Notes under the pieces: model-generated
Database searches by the model: none
What the model was told of the DNA's origin: nothing
What the model saw: the letters and a program-made list of their open reading frames with translations, nothing else
Program-made: the position numbers and the translations under genes
Assembly (NCBI GenBank): GCA_002344885.1
Contig: DDUQ01000041.1
Coordinates: 1 to 64,000, forward strand
DNA length: 64,000 nucleotides
Reading direction: 5' to 3'
From: Comamonadaceae bacterium UBA2334
Lineage (GTDB): Bacteria > Pseudomonadota > Gammaproteobacteria > Burkholderiales > Burkholderiaceae_C
Shown here: positions 1 to 11,018 of the stretch, piece by piece
How positions within the stretch are numbered: the stretch's first letter is position 1
Layout of the letters: each line of letters starts with the position of its first letter

Positions 1-1572
1 GAATTTGATTTTTGGCCAGTTGGCCTCCACGGCGCGCAGGGTGGCGCTGTGGTCCACCAGCAGGGTGAGGGCGTCCACGGCGTCCAGGGCCACGCGGTGC
101 TGGTTGGCGTCGATGAAGCGCTTCAGTTCCTGCTCGCCGCCGTCTTCCGGCGCACAGGTCACCCAGCGGGCCACCTGGTAGGGGCTGCCGGTGATGCGGG
201 CTTTCACGCCGTACTCCGTCTCCAGCCGGTGGGCCACCACCTCGAACTGCAACTGGCCCACTGCTCCCAGCATCAGCACACTGCCTGCCACGGGGCGGAA
301 GACCTGGATGGCCCCTTCCTCGCCCAGCTGTGTCAGACCCGCCTTGAGCTGCTTGGTGCGCAGTGGGTCGGCCACTTCCACGCTGCGGATGATTTCCGGC
401 GCAAAGAACGGCAGACCGGTGAACTGCAGGGCCTCGCCTTCGGTCAGCGTGTCGCCCAGTTGCAGCACGCCGTGATTGGGAATGCCGATGATGTCGCCGG
501 CAAACGCTTCGTCCAGCAGTTCACGGCGCTGGCTCATGAAGGTGACCACCGTGTTGGGTTTGATGACCTTGCCGCTGCGCACCACCTTCAGGGGCATGCC
601 GCGCTCGAACTTGCCGCTGGCCACGCGCACGAAGGCAATGCGGTCGCGGTGCGCCGGGTCCATGTTGGCCTGGATCTTGAACACCACGCCGCTGAACTTG
701 GGCTCCACCGGCTCCACCACGCGCTGGATGGCGGGTTTTGGGCCGGGCGGGGGGGCCAGGTCCACCAGGGCGTCCAGCACCTCGCGCACGCCAAAGTTGT
801 TGATGGCCGAGCCGAACAGCATCGGGGTTTGCCGACCAGCCAGAAATTCGGCTTCGTCGAACGCGGGTGACGCGCCTTCCACCAGCTCCATTTCGTCTTT
901 GGCCTGGGTCCATTCCATGCCAAAGCGGCTGGCGGTGTCGGCGTTGTCGCGGCCGCTCAGCACTTCTTCGTCGCCGCCTGCCCGGTCTTCACCGGCGGCA
1001 AACACGCGCATCTGGTCGGTGCGGCGGTCGTACACGCCGTGGAACATTTTTCCCATGCCCACAGGCCAGGTGAACGGCACCACGGTCATGCCCAGCTCGC
1101 GCTCGATCTCGTCCATCACGTCCAGCGGGGCCTGCACCTCGCGGTCCATCTTGTTCACAAAGGTCAGGATGGGCGTGTTGCGGGCGCGGCAGACCTGTAG
1201 CAGGCGGCGGGTTTGGGGCTCAACGCCGTTGGCCGCGTCAATCACCATCAGCGCGGCGTCCACGGCGGTCAGCACGCGGTAGGTGTCTTCCGAGAAGTCC
1301 TGGTGGCCGGGGGTGTCGAGCAGGTTGATGACGCAGTCGCGGTATTCCATCTGCATCACGCTCGATGCGACCGAAATGCCGCGCTGCTTCTCAATTTCCA
1401 TCCAGTCGGAGGTGGCATGGCGGGCAGCCTTGCGCGCTTTGACCGATCCGGCGATGTTGATGGCACCCGAAAACAGCAGCAGCTTCTCGGTGAGGGTGGT
1501 TTTACCGGCGTCGGGGTGGGAGATGATGGCAAAGGTGCGGCGGCGGCGCACCTGATTTTCGATGTCAGACAT
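1..1572 (-). CDS. prfC: Peptide chain release factor 3 (RF3), 3' end outside window
   Basis: GTPase that recycles RF1/RF2 from the ribosome after peptide release. The frame stays open from ATG at 1572 to the window edge (524 codons). E. coli RF3 has 529 residues, so only a few C-terminal residues are missing. The translation starts MSDIENQVRRRRTF and shows the G1 loop HPDAGKTT at residues 19-26, a switch region with EKQRGIS, the G3 motif DTPGHQDFSEDTYR and the G4 motif NKMDRE. These match translational GTPases of the RF3 branch. It is divergent from the RNA methyltransferase gene at 1680, and the roughly 110-bp gap must hold both promoters. The stop codon is not visible. Confidence 0.96.
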   Translation of the reverse strand, partial: MSDIENQVRRRRTFAIISHPDAGKTTLTEKLLLFSGAINIAGSVKARKAARHATSDWMEIEKQRGISVASSVMQMEYRDCVINLLDTPGHQDFSEDTYRVLTAVDAALMVIDAANGVEPQTRRLLQVCRARNTPILTFVNKMDREVQAPLDVMDEIERELGMTVVPFTWPVGMGKMFHGVYDRRTDQMRVFAAGEDRAGGDEEVLSGRDNADTASRFGMEWTQAKDEMELVEGASPAFDEAEFLAGRQTPMLFGSAINNFGVREVLDALVDLAPPPGPKPAIQRVVEPVEPKFSGVVFKIQANMDPAHRDRIAFVRVASGKFERGMPLKVVRSGKVIKPNTVVTFMSQRRELLDEAFAGDIIGIPNHGVLQLGDTLTEGEALQFTGLPFFAPEIIRSVEVADPLRTKQLKAGLTQLGEEGAIQVFRPVAGSVLMLGAVGQLQFEVVAHRLETEYGVKARITGSPYQVARWVTCAPEDGGEQELKRFIDANQHRVALDAVDALTLLVDHSATLRAVEANWPKIKF

Positions 1573-1679
1573 GGGGCGCGATTATCGGGCACGGGGTTGC
1601 GCCAGTGGTTTTGCCATGTTGTTGGTGCAGCCTGACGCCACAGCCTGATGCCACGGAGGCGCGTGGGACAATCGGCCCC

Positions 1680-2960
1680 ATGCACCCCAAAACCCTGTTG
1701 GACGCCTGCACCGACCTGGTGCGGCTCGTCGTCAAGTTTGATCACCCGGCCGACGCCGTGGTGTCCCGTTTTTTCCGTGAGCACCGCAACCTGGGGCCAC
1801 GCGAACGCAACACACTGGCCGAGACGGCCTACAACGTGTTGCGCCAGAAGCTGTTGTTCGAGTACCTGGCCCGCTCAGGCCCCGGTTCGCGCGAGCGCAA
1901 GCTGGCTGTGCTGGGTTTCCATGGCGACCGCAACTACATCAAAAGCGCGCTGACCGATGCCGAGGCGGCCTGGTTGGACAGCACCTCCACCATACCGGCT
2001 GGCGACTTGCAGCCCCACCACCGCCACAACCTGCCGGACTGGCTGGTGCAGCCATTGAAAGCCCAGGTCGGTGACGAGTTCCAGGCGTTGGCCACCAGCC
2101 TGAATTCACCTGCGCCGCTGGACCTGCGTGTGAATGATTTCAAGCAGAAAAGGCTTCCAGCGCTTGACCAGCTTAAAAAAGATGCTATCGATGGTGTGGC
2201 CACACCGTTCTCGCCCTGGGGCATCCGCATACAGGGTAAACCCGCCATCAACAAGCTGCCGGCCTTCGTCAATGGCGAGTTGGAGGTGCAGGATGAGGGC
2301 TCGCAGCTGTTGGCGTGGCTGCTGGAGGCCAAACGTGGCGAAATGGTGGCCGATTTCTGTGCCGGTGCAGGTGGCAAGACGCTCGCCATTGGCGCCATGA
2401 TGCGCAACACCGGGCGGCTGTATGCGTTTGACGTGTCGGCCCACCGGTTGGATGCGCTCAAACCCCGTCTGGCCCGCAGCGGGCTCTCCAATGTGCACCC
2501 GGTGGCCATTGCGCACGAGCGTGACGAGCGCATCAAACGCCTGGCAGGCAAGATGGACCGTGTGCTGGTCGATGCCCCCTGTTCGGGACTGGGCACCTTG
2601 CGTCGCAACCCTGACTTGAAGTGGCGGCAAACCGCTGCCGGTGTGCAGGAGTTGCAGGCCAAGCAAATGGCCATTCTGGCCAGCGCGCAACGCCTGGTGA
2701 AGTCGGGCGGTCGGCTGGTGTACGCCACGTGCAGCATCCTGCCCGATGAAAACGAAGCCGTTGCCGAGGCCTTCACAGCCGCTCACCCTGACTTTGTGCC
2801 GGTGCCCGTGGCTGACGTGCTGGGCAAGCTGATGGCTTCTGCCGATACGCAGCCTGCACCCGACGCTGCCGCCCTGTGTGCCGGGCCATACTTGCGCCTG
2901 TGGCCACACCGGCATGACACCGATGGCTTTTTTGCGGCCGTGTGGGAACGCAAGGCCTGA
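1680..2960 (+). CDS. RsmB/NOP-family SAM-dependent RNA (cytosine-C5) methyltransferase
   Basis: 426-residue class I methyltransferase predicted to make 5-methylcytosine in rRNA or tRNA. It carries both family cysteines: motif IV DAPCSGLG with Cys301, and the catalytic motif VI YATCS with Cys351. A SAM site rich in Gly/Ala (DFCAGAGGKTLAIG) lies upstream. The N-terminal 150 residues are helical and NusB-like. ATG 1680 is preferred over upstream TTG 1605 because homology begins at MHPKTLLDAC. RsmB proper is a close alternative, but betaproteobacteria often have more than one paralogue, so I give no symbol. A lower-GC patch at 2137-2189 in the variable linker looks like an in-frame insertion of a short repeat (see findings). 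Confidence 0.9.
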   Translation: MHPKTLLDACTDLVRLVVKFDHPADAVVSRFFREHRNLGPRERNTLAETAYNVLRQKLLFEYLARSGPGSRERKLAVLGFHGDRNYIKSALTDAEAAWLDSTSTIPAGDLQPHHRHNLPDWLVQPLKAQVGDEFQALATSLNSPAPLDLRVNDFKQKRLPALDQLKKDAIDGVATPFSPWGIRIQGKPAINKLPAFVNGELEVQDEGSQLLAWLLEAKRGEMVADFCAGAGGKTLAIGAMMRNTGRLYAFDVSAHRLDALKPRLARSGLSNVHPVAIAHERDERIKRLAGKMDRVLVDAPCSGLGTLRRNPDLKWRQTAAGVQELQAKQMAILASAQRLVKSGGRLVYATCSILPDENEAVAEAFTAAHPDFVPVPVADVLGKLMASADTQPAPDAAALCAGPYLRLWPHRHDTDGFFAAVWERKA

Positions 2961-3021
2961 AAGCCTGAAGGCGTCAAATGGGGCCCGGTGTTCACCCACA
3001 CATGACCGTAGCGAGGTACAC

Positions 3022-3447
3022 ATGGTTTCACAGTTGATCTACACCAGCGATGCCACGCCCGGTCTGGGCGAGGCCGACCTGGCGGCCATTCTGGCAGCTG
3101 CACACCGCAACAACCCGGCGTTGGGCCTCACGGGCATGCTCCTTTACGGACGGGAGCGTTTCATCCAGGTGCTGGAGGGCTCTGACGATGCCATCGAGGA
3201 GATGATGGATCGGATTGAGTCGGACCCGCGAACCGGGAACATCCGTCGGCTGATGCTTCGGTCGGTGGATGCACCAGAATTTGCCGACTGGAGCATGGGC
3301 TTTCGCCGGCTGAGCGAGGCCGATTGGTCGGCACACCCAGCGGTCAACCGCTTTTTCGATGACCCGCCCGACATGTCTAACTTCAAGGCGTTTGGGTCAC
3401 CTGCCCGGTTTGTGTTGCAGGCGTTCAGGGATTTGCACGGGCAGTGA
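3022..3447 (+). CDS. BLUF-domain blue-light sensor
   Basis: 141-residue protein consisting almost only of a BLUF domain, the FAD-binding fold that senses blue light. The key residues are present: Tyr7 (QLIYTS), Asn31 four residues before the GLTG motif, Gln49 in FIQVLEG, and the late DWSMGF motif. In this family the Tyr/Gln pair rearranges hydrogen bonds to the flavin on illumination. There is no EAL, GGDEF or HTH output domain, so it is a short BLUF that probably signals through a protein partner. ATG 3022 is chosen because GAGG lies five bases upstream and translation starts right at the BLUF beta strand. The longer reading from 2878 overlaps the preceding gene and has no homology there. 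Confidence 0.93.
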   Translation: MVSQLIYTSDATPGLGEADLAAILAAAHRNNPALGLTGMLLYGRERFIQVLEGSDDAIEEMMDRIESDPRTGNIRRLMLRSVDAPEFADWSMGFRRLSEADWSAHPAVNRFFDDPPDMSNFKAFGSPARFVLQAFRDLHGQ

Positions 3448-3584
3448 GGTATTGCGACCGGTTTGCCGAAGTGCCCCCATGTGTGCCCATAAGCGCGTAT
3501 TCAAATGCACTCAAAAGCAAGCCGTGCACCTAAAATGCTGGGCTTTGGGCTGCACGTCTGTGGCCTGCATGGAAGTTGACCGAT

Positions 3585-4784
3585 ATGAATGCTCTGGATG
3601 GATGGGTGCAGTGGCTGGCGCACGGCCTGGTTGAAACCACCTGGTGGCAGGTGATCCTCATCACCCTGGTGCTGACGCACATCACCATTGCCAGTGTCAC
3701 CATCTTCCTGCACCGCCACCAGGCGCACCGCTCGCTGGAGCTGCATGCCATTCCGTCGCATTTTTTCCGGTTCTGGTTGTGGCTGACCACGGGTCAGGTC
3801 ACCAAGGAATGGGCAGCTGTGCACCGCAAACACCATGCCAAATGCGAGCAGGTCGGTGACCCGCACAGCCCGGTGGTGTTCGGCATCAAGACAGTGCTGA
3901 CCCAGGGTGCCGAGCTGTACCGGGCTGAAACCAAAAACGCGGATACTTTGGCCCGTTATGGCCACGGCACGCCCGATGACTGGATTGAGCGCAACCTCTA
4001 CACCCGCTTTTCATGGCAGGGTGTCGCACTGATGCTCATCATCGACGTGGCGTTGTTCGGCGCCATCGGTCTCACGGTCTGGGCGGTGCAGATGGCCTGG
4101 ATTCCCATCACCGCCGCCGGCATCATCAATGGTTTGGGGCACTACTGGGGTTACCGCAACTTCGAGGCGGCCGATGCCAGCACCAATGTGTCGCCCTGGG
4201 GCATCCTCATCGGTGGTGAAGAACTGCACAACAACCACCACACCTACCCCACGTCGGCCAAGCTGTCGGTCAAGCCCTATGAGTTTGACATCGGCTGGGG
4301 TTACATCCGCGCCATGGAGATCATGGGCCTGGCCAAGGTGCGCAAAACGGCTCCTCATCTGGTGTTGGGCGATGTGAAGCCCGTGGCCGACGAGCTGACG
4401 CTGGAAGCCATCATTGCCAACCGCTACGAAGTCATGGCCAGTTACGCGCGTGAAATGCGCCGAGCCTGCAAGGCGGAGATCGAAGCCGCCAAGGCCAGGC
4501 ATGCCGATGTGTCGATGCTGAAAGCAGCCAAACGCTGGATGCACCGCGATGACGACAAGGTGCCTTCAGAGCTGCGGGCCAAGCTTGCCCAGTTCCGTGC
4601 CGAGCACCCGGTGCTCGACACCATGCACGCGATGCGGGAAGAACTGCGCCAGCTGTGGTCCAACCGCAACCTCACGCGCGAGCAGATGGCCAAAGACCTG
4701 CAGGCCTGGTGCAAACGCGCAGAAGACAGTGGCGTGGCCGCACTCAAGGAGTTTTCGTACACGCTGCGTGCCGTGCGCGTCTGA
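3585..4784 (+). CDS. Membrane fatty acid (acyl-CoA) desaturase
   Basis: 399-residue integral membrane di-iron desaturase that introduces a double bond into acyl chains, likely adjusting membrane fluidity. All three histidine boxes are present: HRHQAH at residues 43-48, HRKHH at 80-84 and HNNHH at 215-219. Hydrophobic segments occur at about residues 18-42, 62-75 and 130-180. The C-terminal 130 residues are charged and helical, an extension common in proteobacterial members. ATG 3585 is preferred to TTG 3576, since GGAAG at 3571 is correctly spaced only for the ATG. A good intrinsic terminator follows at 4839. Confidence 0.92.
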   Translation: MNALDGWVQWLAHGLVETTWWQVILITLVLTHITIASVTIFLHRHQAHRSLELHAIPSHFFRFWLWLTTGQVTKEWAAVHRKHHAKCEQVGDPHSPVVFGIKTVLTQGAELYRAETKNADTLARYGHGTPDDWIERNLYTRFSWQGVALMLIIDVALFGAIGLTVWAVQMAWIPITAAGIINGLGHYWGYRNFEAADASTNVSPWGILIGGEELHNNHHTYPTSAKLSVKPYEFDIGWGYIRAMEIMGLAKVRKTAPHLVLGDVKPVADELTLEAIIANRYEVMASYAREMRRACKAEIEAAKARHADVSMLKAAKRWMHRDDDKVPSELRAKLAQFRAEHPVLDTMHAMREELRQLWSNRNLTREQMAKDLQAWCKRAEDSGVAALKEFSYTLRAVRV

Positions 4785-4838
4785 AGACACAGCCTGATGC
4801 CCGTCTGTGACGGGTGTGCTGGGCACCGCCACAGTCAG

Positions 4839-4862
4839 ACCGCCCGTCAGGGCGGTTTTTTT
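4839..4862 (+). terminator. Rho-independent terminator of the desaturase gene
   Basis: A seven-base-pair GC-rich stem (ACCGCCC with GGGCGGT, loop GTCA) is followed directly by a run of T. It lies 55 bases after the desaturase stop. Confidence 0.85.
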
Positions 4863-4900
4863 ATTGACCCTGCCGTTCGGTGTTGCAAGCGTCAGTCGGA

Positions 4901-4939
4901 CAACAAAAAAGCCGCTGGGACTCAGCGGCTTTTTTGTTG
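4901..4939 (-). terminator. Bidirectional terminator after rpmG
   Basis: The stem GCCGCTG/CAGCGGC is flanked by CAACAAAAAA and TTTTTTGTTG, so the palindrome works on both strands. It ends the rpmB-rpmG transcript and backs up the desaturase terminator. Confidence 0.85.
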
Positions 4940-4956
4940 CATCAGCTGAAAGTGGA

Positions 4957-5127
4957 TCACTTCAGCTTGATTTCCTTGTACTCGACGTGCTTGCGAGCCT
5001 TGGGGTCGAACTTCATGAAGCTCAGCTTTTGGGGCGTGGTCTTCTTGTTCTTATTGGTAGTGTAGAAGTGGCCGGTACCCGCAGTGGATTCCAGCTTGAT
5101 TTTTTCGCGTCCGCCTTTGGTTGCCAT
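4957..5127 (-). CDS. rpmG: Large ribosomal subunit protein bL33
   Basis: 56-residue basic ribosomal protein starting [20 protein letters not shown] and ending VEYKEIKLK, matching bL33 along its whole length. The zinc-ribbon cysteines found in some bL33 forms are absent, so this is the C-minus type. It lies 18 bases downstream of rpmB, in the conserved rpmB-rpmG order, and is followed by a strong terminator. It is too short to stand out by length alone; the protein match defines it. Confidence 0.96.
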   Translation of the reverse strand: MATKGGREKIKLESTAGTGHFYTTNKNKKTTPQKLSFMKFDPKARKHVEYKEIKLK

Positions 5128-5145
5128 GATCGGTTCCTTTCAGTA

Positions 5146-5379
5146 TCAGGCTTGGCCGCGTGCGCGCAGGTCTGCGAGCACGGCGTCAATGCCGTTCTTG
5201 TCGATCAGGCGCAAAGCTGCGCTGGACACGCGCAAACGCACCCAACGGTTTTCGCTTTCCACCCAGAAACGGCGGTATTGCAGGTTGGGAAGGAACCGGC
5301 GCTTGGTTTTGTTGTTGGCGTGGGAAACGTTGTTCCCTACCATGGGCTTCTTGCCCGTTACGTCGCAGACGCGTGCCAT
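5146..5379 (-). CDS. rpmB: Large ribosomal subunit protein bL28
   Basis: 77-residue bL28 starting [20 protein letters not shown], with the conserved KRRFLPNLQ and [15 protein letters not shown] segments. It is the first gene of the rpmB-rpmG pair. The length is the usual 77-78 residues. Confidence 0.97.
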   Translation of the reverse strand: MARVCDVTGKKPMVGNNVSHANNKTKRRFLPNLQYRRFWVESENRWVRLRVSSAALRLIDKNGIDAVLADLRARGQA

Positions 5380-5546
5380 GAGGACACTCCGATAAACACG
5401 GTTGTCGCGGCCTGACGGCCTGAAATGACAACCTCACCTCGCCATGAAAAGGGTGGCGGTAACCCCGAAAAACCCGGCATTATAGCGCAGAGGCCGGGAC
5501 TTGCTCTGGTATCCTGATCTGGCGTTGTTCTGGATGCCTGATCCGA

Positions 5547-7371
<1,825 letters not shown>

Positions 7372-7398
7372 GGTGCACACCGAGCACTCGGGACGGTC

Positions 7399-9906
7399 AT
7401 GACGTATTCACTCAACACCCTGAATGCCGACCGGGCGGCTGCGCCGCCCATGGGCATCAACCGTTTTGCGCAGGAAATTGGCCTGCTGACCGGACTGGTG
7501 GCGCTGGTTTTTGCCTTCATATCGCTGGTCAGCTACACCCGGGGCGATGCCGCCTGGTCGACAACAGGCTCGGGCGCGCCATTGGCCAATTGGGGGGGGC
7601 GTGCAGGTGCCTATCTGGCAGATGGCTCGTTTTTTCTGCTGGGCTTGTCCACCTGGTGGTTGTGGCTGGTCGGGCTGCGCCTGTGGCTGGCGGCGCTGGC
7701 GGCCTGGTTGCGCGAAGAGCCCGCGCTGAAGCCCGACGAATGGGCCGGGAGCCGTTGGGCCTGGCTCGGCTCGGCGCCCCTGAAACGCCTGGGATTCTGG
7801 TTGCTGTTGCTGTTGTTGGTGGCAGCCAGCACGGTGTTGGAGTGGAGCAGGCTCTACCGGTTCGAGTCGATGTTGCCCGGCCATTCAGGCGGTGCGCTGG
7901 GTTACTGGTTGGGGCAGATGGCCATGCGTTGGCTCGGATTCAACGGCTCGGCGCTGGTGTCCATTGGCGTGCTGGTGTTTGCATCGGCGAGCGTGTTCAG
8001 GTTCTCCTGGGGTCAATGGGCCGAAGGTTTGGGACGGCTTCTGGACGGTTGGTGGCAGGCCCGACGGGAGCGTCGTGAGGCTGACCATGACCTGCTGATC
8101 GGCCGACAGGCCGCCCGCCAGCGCGTGGAAGAAGAAGCCGCCGTTGCGCCGTGGTTGGCATCGGTGGATGCCTTGTCACCTGCTGCTACAGCAGGTGGCG
8201 ACACGCACACGCCCGTTTCAGCGGCCCCGGAACGTACCGAACCCGTGTTGTTCGACACGGCTGTTCAGGCCGCGCCGGTGGATGCTGAGGCGGTCCAGCC
8301 ACCCAAGCCAGTGGCGCGGCCCGAGCCAGTACGCATCATCGAACCGGTGACCAACGAGCCGGCGATGAGCGACCGTGTGGCCAAGGAGCGGCAGAAGCCC
8401 CTGTTTGCCGAGATGCCCGATTCGCACCTGCCGCAGGTGGACCTGCTGGATGGTGCACCGGCGCGTCAGGAGTCGGTGTCGGCCGACACGCTGGAAATGA
8501 CCAGCCGCCTGATCGAGAAAAAACTGAAAGACTTTGGCGTGGAGGTGCACGTGGTGGCTGCAGCCCCCGGCCCGGTCATCACACGCTACGAAATCGAACC
8601 CGCCACGGGGGTGAAGGGCTCGCAGGTGGTGAACCTGGCGCGTGACCTGGCACGGTCATTGAGCCTGGTGTCCATCCGCGTGATCGAGACCATTCCCGGC
8701 AAAAACTACATGGCGCTGGAGCTGCCCAACGCCAAGCGCCAGACCATCAAACTGAGCGAAATTCTGGGGTCGCAGGTGTACCACGAGGCCAAGAGCCTGC
8801 TCACCATGGGCCTGGGCAAAGACATCGTGGGCAACCCGGTGGTGGCCGACCTGGCCAAGATGCCCCACTGCTTGGTGGCGGGCACCACGGGCTCGGGCAA
8901 GTCGGTCGGCATCAACGCCATGATTCTGAGCCTGCTGTACAAGGCAGATGCCCGCGACGTGCGCCTCATGCTGATTGACCCCAAGATGCTCGAAATGAGT
9001 GTGTACGAGGGTATTCCGCACCTGCTGTGCCCGGTGGTCACCGACATGAAGCAGGCCGCCAACGGCCTGAACTGGTGCGTGGCCGAGATGGAAAAGCGCT
9101 ACAAGCTGCTCAGTAAAATGGGGGTGCGCAACTTGGCGGGTTTCAATGCCAAGCTGGACGAAGCCAAGGCCAGGGGCGAATTCATCGGCAACCCGTTCAG
9201 CCTCACGCCCGAGCAGCCCGAGCCGCTGGAGCGCCTGCCACACATCGTGGTCGTCATCGACGAGCTGGCCGACCTGATGATGGTGGTGGGCAAGAAGATC
9301 GAAGAACTCATTGCCCGTCTGGCGCAGAAGGCCCGTGCCGCTGGCATTCACCTGATTCTGGCCACCCAGCGCCCCAGCGTGGACGTGATCACCGGCCTCA
9401 TCAAGGCCAACATTCCCACGCGCATATCGTTCCAGGTGAGCAGCAAGATCGACAGCCGCACCATTTTGGACCAGATGGGGGCCGAGGCCCTGCTGGGCAT
9501 GGGCGACATGCTCTACATGCCCAGTGGAACGGGTTACCCCATCCGGGTACACGGCGCTTTCGTCAGCGATGACGAGGTGCACCGCGTCGTGTCCTACCTG
9601 AAAGAGCAGGGTGGCGAGCCCAACTACATCGACGGCGTGCTGGAAGCCAGTCTGGGCGATGGCGAAGGTGCTGGTGCCGATGCGGGCGACGGGCCTGATG
9701 GCGAGAAGGACCCCATGTACGACCAGGCGGTGGAAATCGTCCTGAAGGACCGCAAAGCCAGCATCAGTTACGTGCAGCGCAAGCTGAAAATTGGTTACAA
9801 CCGCTCAGCCCGTCTGCTGGAAGACATGGAAAAAGCCGGTCTGGTCAGTTCGCTGACCAGCAGCGGCCAGCGCGACATACTGGTGCCCGCCCGTGGCGGC
9901 GATTGA
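7399..9906 (+). CDS. ftsK: DNA translocase FtsK
   Basis: 835-residue septal DNA pump that moves chromosomes through the closing septum and activates XerCD recombination. The N-terminus (about residues 20-200) has four or five hydrophobic membrane segments. A short Pro/Glu-rich linker (about 220-340) is followed by the alpha-beta motor domain with Walker A GTTGSGKS at residues 495-502 and Walker [11 protein letters not shown]. The C-terminal gamma winged helix starts near [17 protein letters not shown] and would read KOPS sites. The linker is much shorter than the E. coli one, as is usual in betaproteobacteria. lolA follows. Confidence 0.97.
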   Translation: MTYSLNTLNADRAAAPPMGINRFAQEIGLLTGLVALVFAFISLVSYTRGDAAWSTTGSGAPLANWGGRAGAYLADGSFFLLGLSTWWLWLVGLRLWLAALAAWLREEPALKPDEWAGSRWAWLGSAPLKRLGFWLLLLLLVAASTVLEWSRLYRFESMLPGHSGGALGYWLGQMAMRWLGFNGSALVSIGVLVFASASVFRFSWGQWAEGLGRLLDGWWQARRERREADHDLLIGRQAARQRVEEEAAVAPWLASVDALSPAATAGGDTHTPVSAAPERTEPVLFDTAVQAAPVDAEAVQPPKPVARPEPVRIIEPVTNEPAMSDRVAKERQKPLFAEMPDSHLPQVDLLDGAPARQESVSADTLEMTSRLIEKKLKDFGVEVHVVAAAPGPVITRYEIEPATGVKGSQVVNLARDLARSLSLVSIRVIETIPGKNYMALELPNAKRQTIKLSEILGSQVYHEAKSLLTMGLGKDIVGNPVVADLAKMPHCLVAGTTGSGKSVGINAMILSLLYKADARDVRLMLIDPKMLEMSVYEGIPHLLCPVVTDMKQAANGLNWCVAEMEKRYKLLSKMGVRNLAGFNAKLDEAKARGEFIGNPFSLTPEQPEPLERLPHIVVVIDELADLMMVVGKKIEELIARLAQKARAAGIHLILATQRPSVDVITGLIKANIPTRISFQVSSKIDSRTILDQMGAEALLGMGDMLYMPSGTGYPIRVHGAFVSDDEVHRVVSYLKEQGGEPNYIDGVLEASLGDGEGAGADAGDGPDGEKDPMYDQAVEIVLKDRKASISYVQRKLKIGYNRSARLLEDMEKAGLVSSLTSSGQRDILVPARGGD

Positions 9907-9952
9907 CCGCGGCGTGCGGCAACTTTTGCGTGCAGGCACGCATCCAAACAAC

Positions 9953-10588
9953 ATGCGAACCTACGTTTTTTCGTTATGCATAGCATTATTTTCAATACCA
10001 TCAAGCGCTGGAGGCTTGAAAGATCTTGAAAAATTCCTGACCGAGGCCAAAGCGGGCTCCGCCAGCTTCGTCCAAACCGTGACCGCACCCGTGCGGGCGG
10101 GTGAAGCGACCGGGCGGAGCAAAACATCTCGCGGCAGCTTTGCCTTCATGAGGCCCGACCGCTTCCGGTTTGACTACACCAAACCGTTCGAGCAGACCAT
10201 CGTGGCCGATGGCAAAACGCTGTGGCTGTACGACCATGACCTGAATCAGGTCACCAGCCGAGCCCAGTCGCAGGCGTTGGGGTCCACGCCTGCTGCGCTG
10301 GTGGCATCTGCGGCTACCCTGGCCAAACTGGCCGAGGTGTTCGAATTCGCGGACGAGCCCGACGACAAGGGCCTGACCTGGGTGCGTGCCACTCCGCGTC
10401 AGGGTGATGGCCAACTCAAAAGCGTGCGCCTCGCGTTCGCCCAGGGTGAACTGGCGGTGCTGGACATGGAAGACAGCTTTGGCCAGCGGTCGACCATCCG
10501 CTTCGAAGGGTTTCGCACGCTGCCTTCGTTGCCTGCCGCGCAGTTCCAGTTCAATCCGCCGGCCGGGGCGGATGTCTTGAAGCAGTGA
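9953..10588 (+). CDS. lolA: Outer-membrane lipoprotein carrier protein LolA
   Basis: 211-residue periplasmic chaperone that ferries lipoproteins from LolCDE to LolB. It has a signal peptide of about 19 residues (MRTYVFSLCIALFSIPSSA), then the LolA fold with the typical ASFVQTV and RGSFAFMRPDRFRFDY segments and the LWLYDHDLNQV strand. ATG 9953 is chosen because it begins a clean signal peptide; the frame opens at 9893 inside the end of ftsK. It forms the conserved ftsK-lolA pair. rarA, its normal next neighbour, is 21 kb away. Confidence 0.95.
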   Translation: MRTYVFSLCIALFSIPSSAGGLKDLEKFLTEAKAGSASFVQTVTAPVRAGEATGRSKTSRGSFAFMRPDRFRFDYTKPFEQTIVADGKTLWLYDHDLNQVTSRAQSQALGSTPAALVASAATLAKLAEVFEFADEPDDKGLTWVRATPRQGDGQLKSVRLAFAQGELAVLDMEDSFGQRSTIRFEGFRTLPSLPAAQFQFNPPAGADVLKQ

Positions 10589-10610
10589 TGCAGCGCTCTA
10601 TTTGATGTGT

Positions 10611-10641
10611 AAATAGCAAATTTCGTTGAAATTTGCTATTT
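10611..10641. repeat. 13-bp perfect inverted repeat after lolA
   Basis: AAATAGCAAATTT pairs with AAATTTGCTATTT across the five-base loop CGTTG. It is AT-rich and has no following T run, so it is a weak candidate terminator. It sits 22 bases after the lolA stop, at the left edge of the signalling block. The base GCAGCGCT just upstream resembles the AGCGCT core of the short repeats found elsewhere in the window. Confidence 0.7.
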
Positions 10642-10691
10642 CATGCGATACTGGGTGCCATGTTTTGAACAAGCAGGTCACCCGTTTACCG

Positions 10692-11018
10692 ATGCGAATC
10701 CGTCAGCGTTTCATTCCGGTCGAAGAAGCCTGTGTTGGCATGGTCCTGGGTGTGGCTGCCAACGCAGTCGAACGCGGATTGCTCAGTCTGACCCTGCCGG
10801 CCAGTCATGTGTTGACCGAGGCCAGTTTGGGCCAACTGGTGGCCCACCATGCCGAGTTCATACAGATTGAATACCCCGACCAGCGAACCGACGAAGCGGT
10901 TGCAGACGATGTCGCGGTGGCTGCACGCAGGGTGCTGGAAATTTTCGAAGATGCCGACTTGACCGAACCGACGCTGGCCGCTCTGTTCGAGCAGGTGTTG
11001 GCTTACCGAAGTGCCTGA
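10692..11018 (+). CDS. Small protein resembling the N-terminal module of HD-GYP/HDOD proteins
   Basis: 108-residue protein of unknown function. The pattern IPVEEACVGMVLG, then a Gly-containing turn, then HVLTEASLGQLVAHHAEFIQI, looks like the accessory module (GM..L...V....G..L...T...L...G...I.V) that often precedes HD-GYP domains. Here it stands alone. Its stop overlaps the start of the HDOD gene as TGATG, so the two are translationally coupled and the proteins may act together. No clear ribosome-binding site precedes ATG 10692; the frame also opens at 10626, within the AT-rich inverted repeat, which I consider unlikely. Confidence 0.65.
   Translation: MRIRQRFIPVEEACVGMVLGVAANAVERGLLSLTLPASHVLTEASLGQLVAHHAEFIQIEYPDQRTDEAVADDVAVAARRVLEIFEDADLTEPTLAALFEQVLAYRSA

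Noticed and set aside
8169..8200. Inverted repeat CACCTGCTG...CAGCAGGTG inside ftsK
   Set aside because: It lies in the low-complexity linker coding region and is in frame. I see no reason to give it a regulatory role.
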